Of a stretch of 64,000 nt of DNA, positions 63,451 through 64,000 are shown in pieces. Under the pieces are notes generated by a model, which made no database searches, had not been told where the DNA came from, and worked only from the letters and a program-made list of their open reading frames with translations. The stretch is taken from positions 1 to 64,000 of the forward strand of contig DAZV01000045.1 in assembly GCA_002083825.1 (NCBI GenBank), in the 5' to 3' direction. This DNA is from Candidatus Sericytochromatia bacterium S15B-MN24 CBMW_12 (lineage in GTDB: Bacteria > Cyanobacteriota > Sericytochromatia > S15B-MN24 > UBA4093). A program made the position numbers and the translations under genes. Within the stretch, counting starts at the first letter, position 1. The number at the start of each line of letters is the position of its first letter.

Positions 63451-63783
63451 CCGTGAGCTCGGATCCAGGCGCTCTCTGGATCCCGGCGCTTTTCCCGATC
63501 CCGATCCTTCTCCGAGGTCAGACGCGGCCGCTGTTTAAGATTCAATTAACCGAACGACAGGCTTAGGTAAAGGCCTCCCGGGCATGGGGGAGGGTGAGAG
63601 CCGGATCTGGCTTGGGTTTGGGTGGGAATCTTTAAAACATTGTAAATTTGTTGTTTAAACGCACTTTAAACTAGCAAGGTTAAAATCGGGAGGGCCGATA
63701 AGGAGCTTGTCGGGGGGTAAACCCCAACGGGTGATCGGCGGTCACCCACTGAAATGCAAGATGATTAAAGGGAGACTATCCAC
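63451..63783 (+). promoter_or_regulatory. Long AT-rich promoter and leader of the last gene
   Basis: TTTAAAACATTGTAAATTTG, TTTAAAC and TTTAAACTAGC lie around 63631-63675, the most AT-rich stretch of the host region. The leader after them can form a stem GGGGT/ACCCC (about 63713-63725) and a second GGGTGA/TCACCC (about 63730-63747). AAAGGGAG precedes the start. A match to GCCGATAA occurs at 63694, but with the wrong spacing for a sigma-28 promoter. Confidence 0.45.
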
Positions 63784-64000
63784 ATGAGCGGCACGATTAA
63801 TCCTAACGGCGGTGGGATCGGCGATATCTTCAAGCGCGCTCTCTCCAGTGCTCGGGATGCGGTACAGCCGCCTCAGAGTGGGGTGGGGACCGAGCCTTCG
63901 GCTCGGGCGTCTGCCAAGGGAGATGTCAACCTTATCGCGAATGCTTCTAATCGTCTGATGGCCGGCGCGGGCGTCGAACCCGGCATGGATCGTCTGATGG
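63784..64000 (+). CDS. Unknown protein, N-terminal part only
   Basis: The window ends after 72 codons. The start is MSGTINPNGGGIGDIFKRAL, then SSARDAVQPPQSGVGTEPS, a polar, disordered head with no signal peptide, like those of the gene at 26032 and the VWD-like proteins. A long leader with hairpins and an AT-rich promoter suggests regulated expression. No family can be assigned from this part. Confidence 0.55.
   Translation, partial: MSGTINPNGGGIGDIFKRALSSARDAVQPPQSGVGTEPSARASAKGDVNLIANASNRLMAGAGVEPGMDRLM

Noticed and set aside
63690-63710. Sigma-28 flagellar promoter (GCCGATAA)
   Set aside because: The -10-like string is exact, but no TAAA lies 15 bp upstream. The nearest are 9 and 23 bp away.
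63700-63783. c-di-GMP-I riboswitch before the last gene
   Set aside because: GGTAAACC is reminiscent, but the second conserved half and the GNRA-receptor pattern are missing.

Overview
The host is a GC-rich diderm bacterium. Most of the window is about 60-65% GC, with GTG and TTG starts and clear Shine-Dalgarno sites. An lptC-lptA-lptB-permease operon and an LpxL/HtrB-like acyltransferase show an LPS-type outer membrane. It also has a LytR-CpsA-Psr envelope protein, a family usually linked to Gram-positives and Cyanobacteria. A tRNA-Asn gene carries a short group I intron whose core resembles those of cyanobacterial tRNA-Leu introns. A lineage near Cyanobacteriota is possible, but the window does not settle the taxonomy.

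Layout. 1-5.9 kb is a pile of dead or nested transposable elements. An apparently intact IS21-like element (482-3440) sits inside an IS1634-like transposase gene, followed by an IS66-like and another DDE transposase remnant. 5.9-18.3 kb is a lower-GC defence island on the minus strand: a small XRE regulator, hsdR, hsdM, hsdS, an AAA ATPase and an HNH nuclease (a Septu-like pair built into a type I restriction operon). IS3-type debris separates this from an 833-residue protein with a PD-(D/E)XK-like motif and a SEC-C motif. The intron-bearing tRNA-Asn (18.57-18.82 kb) marks the return to host-type sequence.

19-36 kb is mostly housekeeping and envelope genes: LCP protein, a LolD-type ATPase, an acetoacetate-decarboxylase-fold protein, a beta-rich protein fused to a cupredoxin domain, hemerythrin, xthA, class I aldolase, a cysteine-peptidase-like protein, the lpt operon, ahcY, a GNAT enzyme with hflX, and lipoproteins. 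37-50 kb holds candidate components of a secretion or flagellum-like apparatus: two identical 81-residue helical proteins (needle-like in size) in a 1,036-bp duplication, a helical 278-residue protein, two VWD-like proteins, a 95-residue protein, a FlgE/F/G-family axial protein and an MshEN-repeat protein. None of these is proven to work together.

50-64 kb holds htpX, an enormous TPR protein (about 2,935 residues), then an operon of an acyltransferase and two beta-propeller-like exported proteins, and the start of a further gene with a long leader. Two genome-scale oddities recur: a GC-rich dispersed repeat built around CCCCCC-TCGAT-GGGGGG, one copy of which lies inside a coding sequence, and short tandem duplications that straddle stop codons of several unrelated genes.
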